DNA of 64,000 bases. Source: Agrypnia vestita. Lineage: Eukaryota > Arthropoda > Insecta > Trichoptera > Phryganeidae. Made by a program: the position numbers and the translations under genes. The stretch covers positions 92,730 to 156,729 of the forward strand of contig JADDOH010008093.1 in the NCBI GenBank assembly GCA_016648135.1, written 5' to 3'. Under the pieces are notes generated by a model that was not told the origin of the DNA, did no database searches, and saw only the letters and a program-made list of their open reading frames with translations. Shown here piece by piece: positions 41,640-51,079 of the stretch; positions within the stretch are counted from its first letter, which is position 1, and every line of letters begins with the position of its first letter.

Positions 41640-41999
41640 TATATACTATTTTGATACTAGCTATGAGACACCCTGTACATAAAATGAATAAACAAATAAA
41701 TTCCCTCCGTTTTATGAAGGCCGCATTTTTTTTTAAATTTTCGTCAAAACACAAGAATGTCAGAGTTGTCCTAGTGAGGTGGGCGCGGTGAAAGGAAAAT
41801 TATACTCCGAGTCTTGTTTCTGTCGCTAATGACAGCCCGAGCCGCTTCTTTCCAGGGTATTCTGCCCTCTAATTTAGCGGGTTTGCATCGGCCCTAATGA
41901 ACTCGCTTATACGGAGGCTTAAAGATTACAGTTGCGTTACTACCCCGCCAGAGGGAAGCGGACCGCGTCACTTGGAATGGAATTGAAGAATGTAACTTA
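41640..41999. other. Unassigned, GC-richer at 41750-41960
   Basis: No recognisable ORF or element; unique in the window. Confidence 0.3.
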
Positions 42000-42002
42000 T
42001 AA

Positions 42003-42130
42003 AGGTACAGATGCACATGCTTATTTTGAGCATGCTCATAAATGAGCACGCTCAAAGCTATCAGTCAAGCACACACGCTTATTAGTGGCATGCTCTTGTT
42101 ATAGAATAGAGAGGAACTCTAGTTCTTGTT
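42003..42130 (+). mobile_element. Harbinger-type family P1, left-end fragment
   Basis: After TAA (42000-42002) it reads AGGTACAGATGCACATGCTT and follows 17484-17690 with a deletion (AGCACACACGCTTATTAGTG, GCATGCTCTTGTTATAGAAT). The right end is missing. Confidence 0.65.
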
Positions 42131-42195
42131 CCAACGCTCAAAAATGAAAAAAACACATGTAATTTTTATTATTATTTAATATAAGGACATAATAT

Positions 42196-42717
42196 TGTAA
42201 CGAGGCTAAAGAGAATCATGCACTCGTGTCAAGTGACAGTTGTTTGAAATGATCACAATACTACCGAAGATAGAAAACCGCGAGGAAGTTCTCGTTAATG
42301 CTGGAAACGTCTGGGAATTTCGATACCAGCATTAGCGAATATAAATGCGGCACACGGGAGTAAGGACGAGTTAGTTGTTGTTTGAATGCGGTTGACAGGC
42401 GATAACAAAGCGAAGGCAGTCTCGAGCTGCGGGCCAGGCTGGCCAAGCGAGCGATAATTCGACAGCGATATTCTGTAATGTTCTTACGTAGCGAAATTAA
42501 TAAGTGCGGAAATTGGATGGAATATTCTAGTGAAAAGTAAATAAAGTGTTAAAGCGATTATAAAGTGTCTATATACGAGTGATAAGTTTACGAAACAATG
42601 TAATTTAATATTAGCGTTAGATTTAATGGTGATAAGTGACCTTGTACGTCTGAATAATCAATTATTGAGTAATTAATAAATCCTGTATTAAATCTTCTGC
42701 AGCTACGATATGTGACA
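42196..42717 (+). mobile_element. Solo LTR, plus strand
   Basis: A 522-bp unit from TGTAACGAGGC to TGTGACA, with ATAT on both sides (42192-42195, 42718-42721). A TATA box (TATAAAT, about 42340) and an AATAAA signal (about 42675) are in the right order for an LTR promoter and poly(A) site. A second copy in reverse lies at 48812-49368. There is no internal region, so it is a product of LTR-LTR recombination. Confidence 0.8.
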
Positions 42718-42721
42718 ATAT

Positions 42722-43639
42722 AAATCTTACATATTTACATGATAAATTGATATATTTTTTTACTATGTTATTCGTGTAGACCTCACCAGTGAAGAGAAGC
42801 TCTTGAGTCTGATGAGGGAGCCACAGTTCTTATTTTGTATATAGGTACATATGTGAATCATTTAATAATATGGGTGGTAATAGAAGATACCTAATCAGAT
42901 AATAAATAATATTTAAGTATTTTTTAAAAAAGCTTAAGATTAAATGGATCTATGAATTGAAGTTGGATTTTAAGGAGTTTTTAAACTTTTTTAATATGTT
43001 CTGAAAGGTTGCGGCGTATCTCGATAGGAAGATTTATAAATATAGTGGTTCTGCATTAGGGTTGTTGTAATATGTCAATCTTTATTATGATTGCGCTAAA
43101 TCTGCATCAATTAATGCGTGCTTTCCATCGCCAGCTTCAAAAATTTATCAAATCGTATGTTTTTTTTAAAAAAAAACGAGGTGTATAAATTTATTTAAAA
43201 ATACATTTAGATATTAATTTATTCCTGCCTTGATAATGATTTGAAAATGTTCAAGCAACCGTGACATAATATCAATTATTATGGAGATATGCAATTTCAA
43301 AGACTGCATTATTTTCAATATTTTTGACTTATTTTTTGCAAAAAGTTAAACTATCATTGGAGTAACTTATTAAGATTATGAAAAAGTCATCCGTGAGATC
43401 TTTCTTAATATTATTTAAACAGTTCATTTATGAAATAAGGGTTCAACAACCTCATTTAGAAAGAGTTCGTTGATTAATAATATAAATAATTAGCGTAAAA
43501 TGTTTTTTTTATATATTATATATAACAGTGCAATCCGGGACTAATTTCATATTCCAGACCCATACTCTAAAAAACTGTTAGACTTTCCAAATAAAATAAA
43601 ACTCTTATAAATGTTCAGAATATATTGAGGATGTTCAAA
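42722..43639. other. AT-rich sequence with a family M left-arm piece
   Basis: 43216-43400 (ATTCCTGCCTTGATAATG through TGACTTATTTTTTGC) is an eroded left arm of the family M MITE. The rest has no feature I recognise. Confidence 0.45.
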
Positions 43640-43924
43640 ATGTTCATGAACAAAATACTGAATTTTATCCCAGGGGGACATCATTAATCAATTACAGAAT
43701 GTTATATACACAGATAAAGTATACTGCTTTGAAAAACTCCAATCAAAAAAATATAGATAGCTCTTCAACGATGCGACATCTGTACTGGTTTATGGAAATG
43801 ACAAAGCTTTCGACTGCAGGTGGCGGTAGTAAAAATACAACTCATATACGAAACAAGGTGTGTTAAACATTTATACTTATTCCTTGTTTTTCAATTGATT
43901 CAGCAACATTGTAGATTGAGATTT

Positions 43925-44345
43925 TTAAATATTGATTGTATTATTTGTATGTATCTACTTATATTTTATTAATTACACCTACATGTTTCGGAAAAACCTT
44001 TCCATCGTCAGGGTGTTTTATAAATGTCAAAATATCATAATGAATAATGTTTTTTGTTTTTTATTTTTCTAAATAATATGAAAAATTATTTTTAAATATT
44101 ATTGCTGAAGTTCTTGATTACACACAATTATTGAAATTTTTTTTAGAATTGGGCTAGTAGTTAAATTTTATTGATTATTAATAATATTTTTTTAATTTCA
44201 TGCTTTACGATTTCTAATGATTCTAAATTATTCAATTTCAGACCAAAATTATTTATGTGTAAAAAGAGAGTCCTAAATTTTTATCGTAACATGTAATAAA
44301 TAAAATACAAGTAGATACATACAAATAATAAAATCAATATTTAAA
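43925..44345 (-). mobile_element. Short Penelope-like non-autonomous element with hammerhead
   Basis: Inverted terminal segments of about 50 bp (TTTAAATATTGATTGTATTA / AATAAAATCAATATTTAAA with ATGTATCTACTT / AAGTAGATACAT) flank an AT-rich interior without ORFs. The inverted arms begin immediately 3' of the ACATGTA of a hammerhead motif (43975-44016). This is the same arrangement as the larger element at 45114-45828. Confidence 0.65.
43975..44016 (-). ncRNA. Hammerhead ribozyme candidate, well formed
   Basis: Minus strand: helix I strand ACACC; core CTGACGA; helix II GGAAA / TTTCC; core GAAA; minimal helix III AC / GT with AT loop; site GTA; GGTGT pairing fully with ACACC. Core positions fit the hammerhead consensus. 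Confidence 0.78.
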
Positions 44346-44424
44346 CATATACATACAACTTCCAAATTTTTGATAGATATGGTAGTCTATCATTGGTGGA
44401 ATTGGTGAATGACAAGAATGTTAG

Positions 44425-44975
44425 GTTTTCACAGCCACTCAGAATCTTCTGGTTTGTGTCTTCTGAGGTATTATGCCGTGTTATTACGACCTTTCTGGCC
44501 GATGTTTCGGATCCCATTGCAGGGTCCATCAAAAAAACACAAAAAATCCACAAAAATGTCCACGACGCGAAATCGCCGCGTACGTGGGGAAAACACTTGG
44601 GATTATTGGAAAAAATGGACTGTATTTGGATCAAGAAGGATAGGACGTTTTGACTCACCTTTTTGTCTCTTGGCGTCCTTCCAGATGTCACTTCACCAAA
44701 CAACTGTTTCACTCGGTTGGCCACCAACGTGCCTTACTCCCGAAGTCCGGCGGTGACGAGGTTATAAAATGTTTATAAATGCACAATTAAAACAAGACGA
44801 CAATTTTCGCTATTAACAACGAGACTTGTCGAAACGAAAGGTAAATTGGAACTGGTTGAGGGTGGGATATTTTTCGATAGGGACCAATCAGAGTTGCCAC
44901 ATAAGAAAAGAACATTAGAGGTCGTAATAACACGGCATAATACCCCAGAAGACACAAAGCAGAATCTGGTGAACG
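44425..44975. mobile_element. Inverted-repeat block with Penelope-type ends
   Basis: TTCACAGCCACTCAGAATCT...CCGTGTTATTACGACCT on the left pairs with AGGTCGTAATAACACGG...AGAATCTGGTGAAC on the right. A hammerhead-like half (GGACCCTGCAATGGGATCC, GAAACATCGGCC, minus strand) lacks the first core box. The middle (44530-44900) is GC-richer; a 128-codon minus-strand ORF (44341-44727) spans it without a recognised domain. Confidence 0.55.
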
Positions 44976-45302
44976 ATACTGATAAAGTGATCACTTAAGC
45001 CAGCCTTACGACAGGTCATAAGCCAAAAAGACTTTCATACCTGCTTTTCCGTAGATAAAATAGCTTCATCTGTATGAGATATCTATTATAGATATAATGT
45101 AAATAATAATAGTGAACAAATAATGAAATAAAACAATGAACTTTGTTTTTTTTTCACTTATATTTGAGCACTGTTTCACTACATGTTTCAGCTCGAGTGA
45201 CTGTTAGATTCTGATCATTTAGCACTTGTTTTATGTTTCTAACCGTCTATATCTCATGTAAATAAGAATCTTTAATTTTAAACTTTTTTATAAACATCCT
45301 AT

Positions 45303-45581
45303 CCTAACAAATTACACTGTAGTGGTATTTATAAACTAAAATGTGGGGATTGTGAGATGTCATATATAGGTAGGACAGGCAGATCAATTGAAAAAAGATT
45401 TAAAGAACATAAAAGGTGCCTCACAAATCATAATTTTTCAGAATACGCCAATCATATTATGGAAAATAACCACACTTTCAGCAATACAAAAATACACATC
45501 CTACATAAACAGACATACGGCCTAAAACAAAATAATTTAGAAACACTTGAAATTCATAAAAACATTAAACACAACAAATAA
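45303..45581 (+). pseudogene. Penelope-like GIY-YIG endonuclease domain
   Basis: In frame: SGIYKLKCGDCEMSYIGRTG, RSIEKRFKEHKRCLTN, YANHIMENNHTF, ILHKQTYGLKQNNLETLEIH. Visible are the GIY at 45324, the YIG, the conserved Arg after YIG, the KEH and NH histidines, and the C-terminal Glu of the nuclease fold. The Cys-x2-Cys before YIG is also usual in Penelope-like nucleases. The frame is intact from about 45303 to the stop at 45579, but the RT that should precede it is absent. Confidence 0.88.
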
Positions 45582-45723
45582 CATAATCAATAATCAAATA
45601 CAACCCCTCACATCACCCCTTCTTACAATGTTCCCGATCTCCCACCACCTAGATACCCCCTCCACTCCTACCGAATCCACAACCCACACACCAGACAACC
45701 ACTCCCACATACCTCAGTCTTAA

Positions 45724-45767
45724 TTCACCTGATGAAGGAAACGGACGTTTCAGAAACATGTAGTGAA
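45724..45767 (+). ncRNA. Hammerhead ribozyme candidate at Penelope-like 3' end
   Basis: Helix I strand TTCAC; core CTGATGA (45729-45735); helix II GAAAC / GTTTC with GGAC loop but mismatched next to the core; core GAAA (45753); helix III AC / GT with AT loop; site GTA ending at 45762; GTGAA pairs fully with TTCAC. It lies where the inverted terminal arm begins, as in the 43975 motif. Confidence 0.72.
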
Positions 45768-45828
45768 ACAAGTGCTCAAATGTAAGTGGAAAAAAACAAA
45801 GTTCATTGTTTTATTTCATTATTTGTTC

Positions 45829-46310
45829 ATGTGGGTGGGGGGAGAATATTGTTTCTCTTTTATTTTTTGTTTTTTATGGGCTTTATTTTATTTAAGGGGT
45901 CACCACCAATATTTAAATACTGGGGTATCTAAATATTGGAATATATATATATATAATTCGGGAAGCAGAGAATAAAAAGAAGAATTTGGAATATACTTAC
46001 AAGATTTATTTAATTACGAATACAGAGATTTTTAACAATACTTTTTAATAAAAACTTAAGACTAGTTATAAAACACTGGATGAACGAGGTCTACGAGGAG
46101 AGTGTTAAAAATCGCGTCTCTCCCTCTATTTATAGATATTTGCGAATGCTTCCAGAATATTCTCCCAAAAAAAAGGTATAAGGCTGTGCTGTCTGCGGCT
46201 TCCGATGATCGATATCTTTCGATGAGAGTATCGAAAAATATCGATCCAAGCCTCAGACTACATTCATAATGGATTTCCACAAAGTTAACGCCGAAACATT
46301 CAATTACTTA
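45829..46310 (-). mobile_element. Possible solo LTR, minus strand (weak)
   Basis: On the minus strand a TATAAATAGAGGGAGAG promoter-like box (about 46135-46119) is followed by a GT-rich leader and AATAAATCTTG (about 46010). That order fits an LTR. I could not find paired TG...CA ends or a duplication, and there is only one copy here. Confidence 0.3.
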
Positions 46311-46675
46311 TAATAATTGTATTTAAATAACGTGATGAGGACACCGGGGACAGCTGATGATGAGGAGGATGGCTGTGGCGGCGCTCGGAAGCCCTGGTCT
46401 GCAGAATACAAGATGCTGTGTTTAATCTCCGTAACGAGCCGGTGTGGGAATCAGGTCGAAACCGAGTTTTATCCTATTAGCAACCTAAGTGCTACATGAA
46501 GCTGCAACCCCGTTGCTAGGTTGCTGGGGGAGGTTCAGAAGCGATCACCGTTTATTCTCCCAGCTAAAGTTTTAATTGATGTATTATATATTACAACGCA
46601 TTGTGGTTATGCCGATTAAGACCTACAGTGGAATCAGTAACATTACAACAAGAGCTATCAGAAGAACCAACAGAA
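46311..46675. other. GC-richer unassigned patch
   Basis: A 60-codon plus-strand ORF (46317-46499) with an acidic stretch, unrecognised. Possibly host DNA. Confidence 0.3.
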
Positions 46676-46796
46676 ACTGCAAACTTTGATGACGCATATC
46701 TCCATAACTTGGTCATGATTGCTTGAACATTTTCAATTCACAATCAAATCAGGAATATAGTCCAAGGAGGTTGTTAATGTTATCCAAATAACCCTG
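46676..46796. repeat. Family M MITE, right-end fragment
   Basis: CTGCAAACTTTGATGACGCA to TATCCAAATAACCCTG followed by TA. Confidence 0.65.
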
Positions 46797-46944
46797 TATA
46801 TGTCGCTTGCAAATTGTATTATTCGCCCGTATACAAAAGGTGGCGTCAGTTTACAAAGATAAATACGTTTTAAAAAATGCCTTATGCCTGATGTTAAGTA
46901 TCATCATTTTCTAATATGCTTCAAGATATTAGTTTAGGTCTTTC

Positions 46945-47070
46945 TATTTAAGAAAGACATTGTTTCGTTGTGTTGGTATTTAAGGGTATAAACACCAGCA
47001 CTACGAAACAATGTGCTTCGTACGTGCGGCTTACACATACTTATTCGATTGTCTTTCTTAAATGAAAAGA
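46945..47070. mobile_element. Hairpin MITE family H, copy 2 (partly deleted)
   Basis: TTTAAGAAAGACATTGTTTCGTT and ...CGGCTTACACATACTTATTCG, ATTGTCTTTCTTAAATG; the left inner arm is missing compared with 8366-8521. Confidence 0.6.
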
Positions 47071-47128
47071 TTTCTACCGCCGTTTACAAATTGCAGCGGC
47101 ATTTTGTTCGAATTTGTACCATATTTAC

Positions 47129-47719
47129 TAGTGACGCAACGAATACGAATACGAATATTCGTATTCGCCGAATACCATCACGAATATTAAAAACTAACTA
47201 TTTATAATCCGAACACACCTACGTACTACGCACTCTATTATCAGGGGTTCCCCTAACATTAAATGAATGGATTTGTTGAACTGTCAATTGTTACGTGTTT
47301 TACAGCATAACATGAGTCCTTTCATCTAGTTTCGTTGGGTTATTAATAAGGTTAGGTGCTCATTTCATGTAGTTTTTGTTTTGTTAATACGTATTCGTTC
47401 CTTTTTATTTCCGTTGTGTGTAAAAGTGTTAAGTCTTATAAAATAATTTCAAATTAAATCTAATAACATGACCCCTGAATGACATGAATGTACAAACAAA
47501 CGGATAAAAGAAATCGTCTAACGTCTGAGAAGTTACAAATGTTGTGGTTTTTGAACAAAAATTTGCCGGTGGTAAATTTTAATTATTAAATTTCTTAGTA
47601 AAAAAAGAACAACGGTGTATTATTTATTAGCTTGTTGAATTATTCGTATTCGTGTTCGCCGAATCGTAGGTTTGTTATTCGTATTGGTTTTCGTGAAAGT
47701 AGTATTCGTTGCATCACCA
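47129..47719 (+). mobile_element. hAT-type MITE, family hAT-B, copy 2
   Basis: A 591-bp unit with ends TAGTGACGCAACGAATACG / CGTTGCATCACCA and identical 8-bp repeats ATATTTAC on both sides (47121-47128, 47720-47727). Subterminal GAATACGAATA / TATTCGTATTC repeats form hairpins. No transposase. Confidence 0.92.
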
Positions 47720-47728
47720 ATATTTACT

Positions 47729-47748
47729 AACCTAACCTAACCCAACCT
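47729..47748. repeat. Short CCTAA-type (telomere-like) run
   Basis: CTAACCTAACCTAACCCAACC just right of the hAT duplication: about four units of the arthropod telomere motif, interstitial and imperfect. Confidence 0.6.
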
Positions 47749-47834
47749 GATTGACAATTGAGTCAACAATTTGCCTTTGCCAATTTGTATAACTGATTGC
47801 GTTTATAAACTGACGATGCCGTTTGTATACGTCA

Positions 47835-47950
47835 TTGTGTAAAGTGATCACTTAAGCCAGCCATTTGATAGGTCGTTAGTCCTATAAACACCCAAATACT
47901 TCCGTACATACTTTACCAGAGAAGGAGTTTCGTCTCATTATTGTTCTGAG
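47835..47950 (+). repeat. Repeat F fragment
   Basis: ATTGTGTAAAGTGATCACTT through AGTCCTATAAACACCC to AGTTTCGTCTCATTATT; truncated on both sides. Confidence 0.6.
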
Positions 47951-48189
47951 TATTTATTTTTGTTTTGGTGTAAGTATTTATCGAGAATTATAATTTTTTT
48001 ATTTTTTATTTTCTGGTGATTATGATTATTCCATTCCAGGCGCAAATGTACTTTTCAGTGTTACAAAGTAATTTGAACTACCGTATCAAAAAAGTGGATT
48101 GCTCTATGGACAAAAATAAAAATTAATCAATTAATAAAAATGAGAATTACGTATAAGGTCATAACGATATATTCACGGAAATCTACAAG

Positions 48190-48261
48190 GCTCCTATAGC
48201 TTGGTGCTAAGAGCACCGGCCCCGGAAAGGAGGTGACCCGGGTTCGAATCCCTGTAGAAGC
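48190..48261 (+). tRNA. tRNA-like sequence, probably pseudo-tRNA or SINE head
   Basis: 72 bases fold as a tRNA in three of four arms: acceptor GCTCCTA / TAGAAGC (one mismatch), D arm GCTT / GAGC, T arm CCGGG-TTCGAAT-CCCTG (one mismatch). Box A and box B fit pol III promoters. The anticodon stem (CCGGC against AGGAG) does not pair, and the nominal anticodon CGG lacks the usual U33, so it is not a functional tRNA. Confidence 0.5.
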
Positions 48262-48759
48262 AAAAATATTTTTTCGTGGATTAGATTTTAAAAACCATTA
48301 TTCCCGTTTAATTTCGCGTCGCGCTGCTTTTGAAACCCCTCCAAGAAAACAAAAGAAAATGGGAGTGCGATTTCTTAGACCACCGGGGGGCGAGATTGGC
48401 CTGAAATGGTTAACACAGAGTCAGTGACCTAATTAGATATTCTGCTGCCCCTACGAACTACCCTCGTGTGCCCCTCCACCAGGGGAGGCCACTGCCGCTT
48501 GCTAACAAACAAATGCCTCTGCGAAATACACCTCCTTTTATCTCGCGCTTACCGCAAACAAAATTGAAGATAGGTGACCTTGGAATCCACGAGCTCTGTA
48601 CACGTGCGGTGATAAATTAATTATATATTTCATATTTTAATTAATTTTGTATTTTATTTATATATATTTCAACAAACAGGCCGTTAATATATCGTAACTA
48701 GTCCTAGAATGATGGTGTTAGATTTACAGAGTATAAATATTTCAGAATATTTTGAGTTT
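48262..48759. other. Unassigned, GC-richer to 48610
   Basis: May be the body of a SINE headed by the tRNA-like sequence; no second copy is in the window to prove it. 48620-48760 is AT-rich. Confidence 0.3.
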
Positions 48760-48811
48760 GAACACAGTACTGGATTTTTGTCACAGAGACATCATTAATC
48801 AATCAATATAT

Positions 48812-49368
48812 TGTCACGCGTCCTTACTGCAGGAGGAATTAATGAAAACGCTGGGATTCAATACAGGATTTATTGATTACTGAATAATTGATTATTCAGA
48901 CGTACAAGGTCACTTATCACTATTAAATGTAACGCTAATATTAAATTAAATTGTTTCGTAAACTTATCACTTGTATATAGACACTTTATAATCGCTTTAA
49001 CACTTTATTTACTTTTCACTAGAATATTCCATCCAATTTCCGCACTTATTAATTTCGCTTCGGTTTATTTCGCTACGTAAGAACTTTACAGAATATCGCT
49101 GTCGAATTACCGCTCGCTTGGCCAGCCTGGCCCGCAGCTCGAGACTGCCTTCGCTTTGTTATCACCTGTCAACCGCATTCAAACAACAACTGACTCGTCC
49201 TTACTCCCGTGTGCCGCATTCATATTAGCTAATGCTGGTATCGAAATTCCCAGACGTTTCCAGCATTAAAGAGAACTTCCTCGCGGTTTTCTATCTTCGG
49301 TAGTATTGTGATCATTTCAAACAACTGTCACTTGACACGAGTGCGTGATTCTTTTTAGCCTCGTTGCT
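48812..49368 (-). mobile_element. Solo LTR, minus strand, inside repeat F
   Basis: Reverse copy of 42196-42717, 557 bp, bounded by ATAT at 48808-48811 and 49369-49372. The flanks join into repeat F (CATCATTAATCAATCAATAT ... ATATTATAAATGTCTCAC), which fixes the insertion point. The poly(A)-type signal (TTTATT, about 48869) and TATA region are in mirrored order. Confidence 0.85.
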
Positions 49369-49469
49369 ATATTATAAATGTCTCACAGAGACGAAATTAT
49401 ATTTTTGCGGGAAAGTAGGTTTGGAAGTCTTTGGATGTTCGTAGGGCTTACGACCTATCGAAAGACATT

Positions 49470-49985
49470 AATTTAGTTTAAGAAATGTTTGTCAAAAGCA
49501 TTTCGTTTATGTTCTGTTGCTCAATTATTGACTGAAGATAGAATAAGTTGCGTTCTTCAAGAATAAATATTACAAATTGTATATATGTTGTAAAATTTTA
49601 ACATATTGAGACAATTTACTAGAAAAATGTCCCACCCGTGACGATGGAATGCCTCTTCCGATTAATTTGTTGCTCATTAAACTGTATTTTAACAATAATA
49701 GTATTAATTTTTTACGTACATTCTTTTTTATTTTGCTATTGCTTTGGTATTCAATAATATCTACATGTTGTTACTATCCATACGTAAGATTTTTTATTTT
49801 CACTATTGCTTTTGTATTCTATAATATCTACTGTTTGTACTATCCACATCTAATATTCATATTCTCAATTAATTGATTAATTTTGTAGTTATGTAATATT
49901 TTGTTTTATATCTTTATTATTTTGTTCTCACTTTATTGTCAGCTGCTCATCGATGAGGGTAAATAAATAAATACATTTTTTTTAA
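49470..49985 (+). other. AT-rich, ends in LINE-type tail
   Basis: 49649-49876 holds a 75-codon hydrophobic ORF without recognised identity. The block ends GCTGCTCATCGATGAGGGTA then AAATAAATAAATAC, resembling a LINE 3' end. Confidence 0.35.
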
Positions 49986-49987
49986 AT

Positions 49988-50430
49988 AGAGAGGCCTGAC
50001 ACAACACTCGCCTCATCCGCATTTATACATCTTCACATACAAGCTCGACGATTGTTGAGCCTCTTACCAGAACCATCTTCCAGTATCTGGTTAATCTGGT
50101 CGTGCCACGTCTTCCGCAGTCGTCCTCTCTCTCTGGTGCCGTCAACTTTTTCGACATATATTTTTTTACCATTCGTTTGCTCAACATGCCCAAACCATCT
50201 GAGCGACCCTTTTTTAATTCTATTAACTATGATAAGATCAGTTTTACATTATTTTCTAACATCTTAGTTCTTTACTCTATCATAAATGGATTTGCCACAC
50301 ATTCGTCTGAGGGATCTCATCTCCACTGCATCCAGTCTACTTTCGTTCCTCTTCTGCCAGCTCCAGGCTTCACTTCCGTATATCAGTGATGGTAACAGTA
50401 TTACATTGCGTACCGCTAGTATTGCCTCGG
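49988..50430 (-). pseudogene. RTE-1 LINE fragment, minus strand
   Basis: The longest RTE-1 piece after 5536: reversed it encodes the GSEAWSWQKRNES, MKSLRRMCGKSI, FGHVEQ and RKTWHDQINQ blocks with frameshifts. It ends at AGGCCTGACACAACACTC. Confidence 0.7.
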
Positions 50431-51076
50431 TAGATTATAGAAATCATAAAAATAAATTCATTTAAGATGAAAATAAATAACTTTTTAATTTCACGCGAAG
50501 GAAGGAGAAGGATTGCCTCGGGACAGCATACAACTCCGCCATTTTTAACTTTTAATAATATTTCTTTAATGAAAAATGTTACTGAAGCTATGTCCTAAAA
50601 TAATTATATCAAAAATAATTTTGACATGTATAATATTTACGTCAAAAATGATTTTCGAATTTGAACGTATTTTTTGAGGCCTCAACTCGGACGATCACCC
50701 TAGCTTAACCGCCCAGAAGTAGTTTTTTAATTTTCGAACTCGCGAGGAAACCACAAAAAAATCATCCCTTAATTTGTAAACTTGAGAGCAGTTCGCCCCA
50801 GCGGCCAATTATCACATTTCCCCCCAAAGGGCGGACGGCGTCAAGTGTTTTAAATACACCATTAGCATTTCATTTCCGCCGAGGTCCCGCCGCATCTAGG
50901 CGCAGCGCTGCTGCCTGCATTGTCTGGAAGTACCCCGAACTTTCTTCAGGGTACTTCCAGACAATTCTGATACTCCAGGGCAAGTCTGCAAAAATAACCG
51001 GCAGCGTCTGGGGGCCCGGAAGAGTTGGTCGTTGTTCGGACACTCGAGCGATCGAGCGAAAATTTCTACCGAAGGC
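50431..51076. other. Unassigned, GC-richer at 50680-51060, with a hairpin
   Basis: Contains a perfect inverted repeat, 17 bp per arm (ATTGTCTGGAAGTACCC at 50919-50935 and its complement at 50949-50965) with a 13-base loop. No ORF that I recognise. Unique in the window. Confidence 0.5.
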
Positions 51077-51079
51077 TAA

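Larger units (their letters stand above)
43640..45110 (+). repeat. Repeat F copy holding nested insertions
   Basis: F segments occur at about 43640-43900 (CCCAGGGGGACATCATTAAT, CGACTGCAGGTGGCGGTAGT), 44350-44420 (ATGGTAGTCTATCATTGGTG) and 44976-45110 (AAAGTGATCACTTAAGCCAG, ATAGCTTCATCTGTATGAGA). They are interrupted by a hammerhead-bearing element (43925-44345) and a Penelope-type inverted block (44425-44975), and followed directly by the GIY-YIG element at 45114. Confidence 0.7.
45114..45828 (+). mobile_element. Truncated Penelope-like element with inverted arms
   Basis: Inverted arms of about 77 bp (GAACAAATAATGAAATAAAA... at 45114-45190 and its complement at 45752-45828) enclose a GIY-YIG coding remnant and, at the right inner edge, a hammerhead motif. 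Penelope-like elements carry such terminal repeats in direct or inverted order. RT is missing, so it is a 5'-deleted copy. Confidence 0.78.

Noticed and set aside
42781..42840. CTGATGA at about 42808 as another hammerhead
   Set aside because: No GAAAC box or pairable helix II follows within the required distance.
44341..44727. 128-codon minus-strand ORF containing MDPAMGSETSARKVV
   Set aside because: The peptide segment is just the translation of the repeated hammerhead-like block that also occurs at 16330 and 41390 in non-coding context.
48190..48261. Functional tRNA gene with CGG anticodon
   Set aside because: The anticodon stem does not pair and U33 is absent.
42196..49368. One LTR retrotransposon with two LTRs
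   Set aside because: The LTRs are inverted, each has its own ATAT duplication, and nothing between them encodes gag or pol.
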